The notes beneath the pieces were generated by a model, which saw nothing but the letters and a program-made list of their open reading frames with translations, did not search any database and was not told where the DNA came from. Positions 5,842 through 7,342 of a DNA stretch of 7,342 nucleotides are shown here, piece by piece (the first letter of the stretch is position 1; every line of letters begins with the position of its first letter). Made by a program: the position numbers and the translations under genes. This DNA is from Pseudomonadota bacterium (GTDB lineage: Bacteria; Pseudomonadota; Gammaproteobacteria; Burkholderiales; SG8-39): contig QGUL01000081.1 of the NCBI GenBank assembly GCA_003242425.1, positions 1-7,342 of the forward strand, in the 5' to 3' direction.

Positions 5842-6864
5842 TCAGACTGCGGAACGTGCTGCGGGCCGTCTGCCGCGCGACCGCGCGGGCATGCGCAGCG
5901 TCGCGGGCGGATCGACGTCGAGGCGTTCGCAGAAGTCGCACACGGTCTCGCGCAGTCCCGCGTCCAGATCGATGCGCGGCGACCAGTTCAGCGTCGTCTG
6001 TGCGAGGCGGATGTCGGGGCAGCGCTGAACGGGATCGTCCGCAGGCAACGGCCGGTATTCGATGGCCGAGTGCGAATCCGTGAGCGCGACGATGCGCCTT
6101 GCCAGCTCCTCCACCGTGATCTCCGCCGGGTTGCCGAGATTCACCGGACCGGTGAAGTCGTCCGGCGTTGCCATCAACCTGATCAGCCCTTCGACCAGGT
6201 CGTCCACATAGCAGAATGCGCGCGTCTGCGTGCCGTCGCCGTAGAGCGTGATCGCTTCGTGCCGCAGCGCCTGGACGACGAAGTTCGAGACCACGCGGCC
6301 GTCGTCGGCCGCCATGCGCGGGCCGTAGGTATTGAAGATGCGCGCGATCTTCACCGGCACGCGATGCTGGCGGTGGTAGTCGGAGAACAGCGTCTCCGCG
6401 CAGCGTTTGCCTTCGTCGTAGCAGGCGCGCGGGCCGATGGGATTGACGTGGCCGCGGTAGTCCTCGGGCTGCGGATGCACCGCGGGATCGCCGTACACCT
6501 CGCTCGTCGAAGCCTGCAGGATGGGCACGCGCAGGCGCTTGGCGAGCCCCAGCATGTTGATCGCGCCGTGCACGCAGGTCTTGAGCGTCTGCACCGGATC
6601 GTTCTGATAGTGGACGGGCGAGGCCGGGCAGGCGAGGTTGTAGATGCGGTCCACTTCCACGTAGAGCGGGAAGGTGATGTCGTGGCGCATCAGCTCGAAG
6701 CGCGGATGGCGCAGCAGATGCACGATGTTGTCGCGGTCGCCGGTGTAGAAGTTGTCCACGCACAGCACCTCGGCGCCGGCGGCGAGCAGGCGGTCGCAAA
6801 GATGCGAGCCGAGGAAGCCAGCGCCGCCGGTGACGAGGATGCGCTCGCGGGTGCGCCGGCTCAT
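5842..6864 (-). CDS. uxs: UDP-glucuronate decarboxylase (UDP-xylose synthase), extended SDR
   Basis: 340-residue NAD-dependent enzyme converting UDP-glucuronate to UDP-xylose and CO2 in the cytoplasm, supplying xylose or onward sugars for surface polysaccharide. The Rossmann motif GGAGFLG lies at 13-19, the acidic NAD-binding Asp at about 37 (VDNFYTG), the catalytic STSE at 119-122 and YxxxK at Tyr149/Lys153. The sequence from SEVYGDP through [17 protein letters not shown] to [12 protein letters not shown] is diagnostic of this family rather than of dTDP-glucose dehydratases or UDP-glucose epimerases. Length is normal; the final ~20 residues are basic and probably disordered. ATG 6864 was chosen because the Rossmann fold starts at once. 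It overlaps the stop of the upstream gene as ATGA and lacks a strong ribosome site, which suggests translational coupling. The frame is open to 7320, but that extension is the shadow of the upstream gene. Confidence 0.95.
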   Translation of the reverse strand: MSRRTRERILVTGGAGFLGSHLCDRLLAAGAEVLCVDNFYTGDRDNIVHLLRHPRFELMRHDITFPLYVEVDRIYNLACPASPVHYQNDPVQTLKTCVHGAINMLGLAKRLRVPILQASTSEVYGDPAVHPQPEDYRGHVNPIGPRACYDEGKRCAETLFSDYHRQHRVPVKIARIFNTYGPRMAADDGRVVSNFVVQALRHEAITLYGDGTQTRAFCYVDDLVEGLIRLMATPDDFTGPVNLGNPAEITVEELARRIVALTDSHSAIEYRPLPADDPVQRCPDIRLAQTTLNWSPRIDLDAGLRETVCDFCERLDVDPPATLRMPARSRGRRPAARSAV

Positions 6865-7274
6865 GCGTCGAAGGCGCGGTTGAGCCGCGTACGCGCCGCG
6901 CCGGCGGCGGCCGGTTCGATGCGCTCGTGCTGCAGACGCTCGAAGGTGCGTTGCTGTTCGCGCAGCTCCTTCGCCAGCCACATGTCCACCGCCCGTTCGC
7001 CCTGTTCGTCGGCCGGTCCCCACAGACCGTGGCTGTTGCGCAGCTCGAAGGCTTGCTTGGGGCAGTCGACGATCGGCGCGATACATATCCCGTGCACGGC
7101 CGTGCCGTGGGAGGCGGCATGCTGCGCTTCGCGGCATATGTAGCGCAGCCAGGCGGCGCGGCCGGCACCGTCGTGCCCGGTTGCCGCCACCACCAGGGGG
7201 CAGGCGTAGCGGCGGCCGAGTTCGGCGAGCCGCACCGCGATCGTGCCCCACCCCCCCCCCCTGGGCCCGTGCAC
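6861..7274 (-). CDS. Glycoside-hydrolase-like TIM-barrel protein, C-terminal part, 5' end missing
   Basis: About 130 coherent residues ending at a TGA that overlaps the uxs start (ATGA). From memory of the family, the segments [53 protein letters not shown] and [15 protein letters not shown] match the end of clan GH-A-like proteins found in proteobacterial polysaccharide clusters. Their usual pattern is PLLIAETSHVGVGRAxWL, then GLCLYPILDRP and HxSGLW. Intact members are several hundred residues, so most is missing. The expected Glu of AET(S/G), the strand-7 nucleophile, is Ala31 here (GCA, 7182-7184). Upstream of about 7250 the frame passes through an 11-base G run and meets a stop at 7302-7304, so the first ~8 residues listed are not trustworthy. 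Enzyme activity and substrate cannot be assigned; it may be a non-catalytic relative. Probably cotranscribed with uxs. Confidence 0.55.
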   Translation of the reverse strand: MHGPRGGGWGTIAVRLAELGRRYACPLVVAATGHDGAGRAAWLRYICREAQHAASHGTAVHGICIAPIVDCPKQAFELRNSHGLWGPADEQGERAVDMWLAKELREQQRTFERLQHERIEPAAAGAARTRLNRAFDA

Positions 7275-7342
7275 CCGCCCGGGACGCGGGGCCCCGGCAC
7301 ACTACACACGACCGCGACATACGGGGCGAGCCCGAGCGGGCG
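7251..7342. other. Low-confidence contig-end sequence with 11-base C run
   Basis: A run of 11 C (7251-7261; an A at 7250 separates four further C) is followed by GC-rich, low-complexity sequence with repeated GGGCCC-like blocks. The gene entering from the left should continue here on the minus strand, but its frame meets a stop at 7302-7304 and no other frame gives recognisable family sequence. This looks like sequencing or assembly error near a contig end. Confidence 0.6.

Noticed and set aside
5729..7309. Long minus-strand open frame (526 codons) overlapping uxs out of frame
   Set aside because: It runs through the uxs region in another frame and gives Arg/Pro/Ala-rich sequence; the uxs frame shows all expected catalytic motifs.
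6865..7320. N-terminal extension of the uxs frame
   Set aside because: The extension is unlike any epimerase N-terminus, overlaps the hydrolase-like gene and passes through the C run; the Rossmann fold begins right after 6864.

Overview
This is a GC-rich window (about two thirds G+C by eye) from a bacterium with dense, short-spaced genes. An outer-membrane-type lipoprotein, an ElaB/YqjD-like membrane anchor and DUF2383/DUF4142 proteins point to a Gram-negative proteobacterium, probably gamma or beta; the sequence does not allow a finer call. Both ends look like contig ends: a gene is cut at each, and the last ~95 bases hold an 11-C run and stop making protein sense.

Layout: (1) 1-1146, minus strand: a GT4-type glycosyltransferase, cut at its C-terminus by the left edge. 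(2) 1147-1337: divergent intergenic region ending in a 10-bp tandem repeat that touches the next start codon. (3) 1338-2144, plus: a small MscS-type mechanosensitive channel. (4) 2167-3319, minus: two neighbouring, related PRC-barrel genes; the upstream one has a signal peptide and the downstream one does not. (5) 3506-4937, plus: a tight three-gene run of a DUF2383/PA2169-type helical protein, a small ElaB/YqjD-like protein with a C-terminal membrane anchor, and a DUF4142 lipoprotein. (6) 5089-5841, plus: a four-helix 'PhnA-like' membrane protein behind a strong 13-bp hairpin. (7) 5842-6864, minus: UDP-glucuronate decarboxylase (UDP-xylose synthase), convergent with gene 6 with no bases between the stop codons. 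(8) 6861-7274, minus: the C-terminal part of a glycoside-hydrolase-like TIM-barrel protein, overlapping the UDP-xylose synthase start by ATGA and cut at the right.

Two themes emerge. The outer genes (glycosyltransferase, UDP-xylose synthase, glycoside-hydrolase-like protein) all lie on the minus strand and suit exopolysaccharide or cell-surface glycan synthesis. The inner block (1338-5841) consists of families often seen together in osmotic and general-stress loci: MscS, PRC-barrel, DUF2383, ElaB/YqjD, DUF4142 and a small polytopic membrane protein. A reasonable reading is an envelope-stress block lying between, or inserted into, surface polysaccharide genes. That functional link is inferred from family content and position; nothing in the sequence proves it. 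No tRNA, rRNA, CRISPR array, transposase or phage gene was seen.
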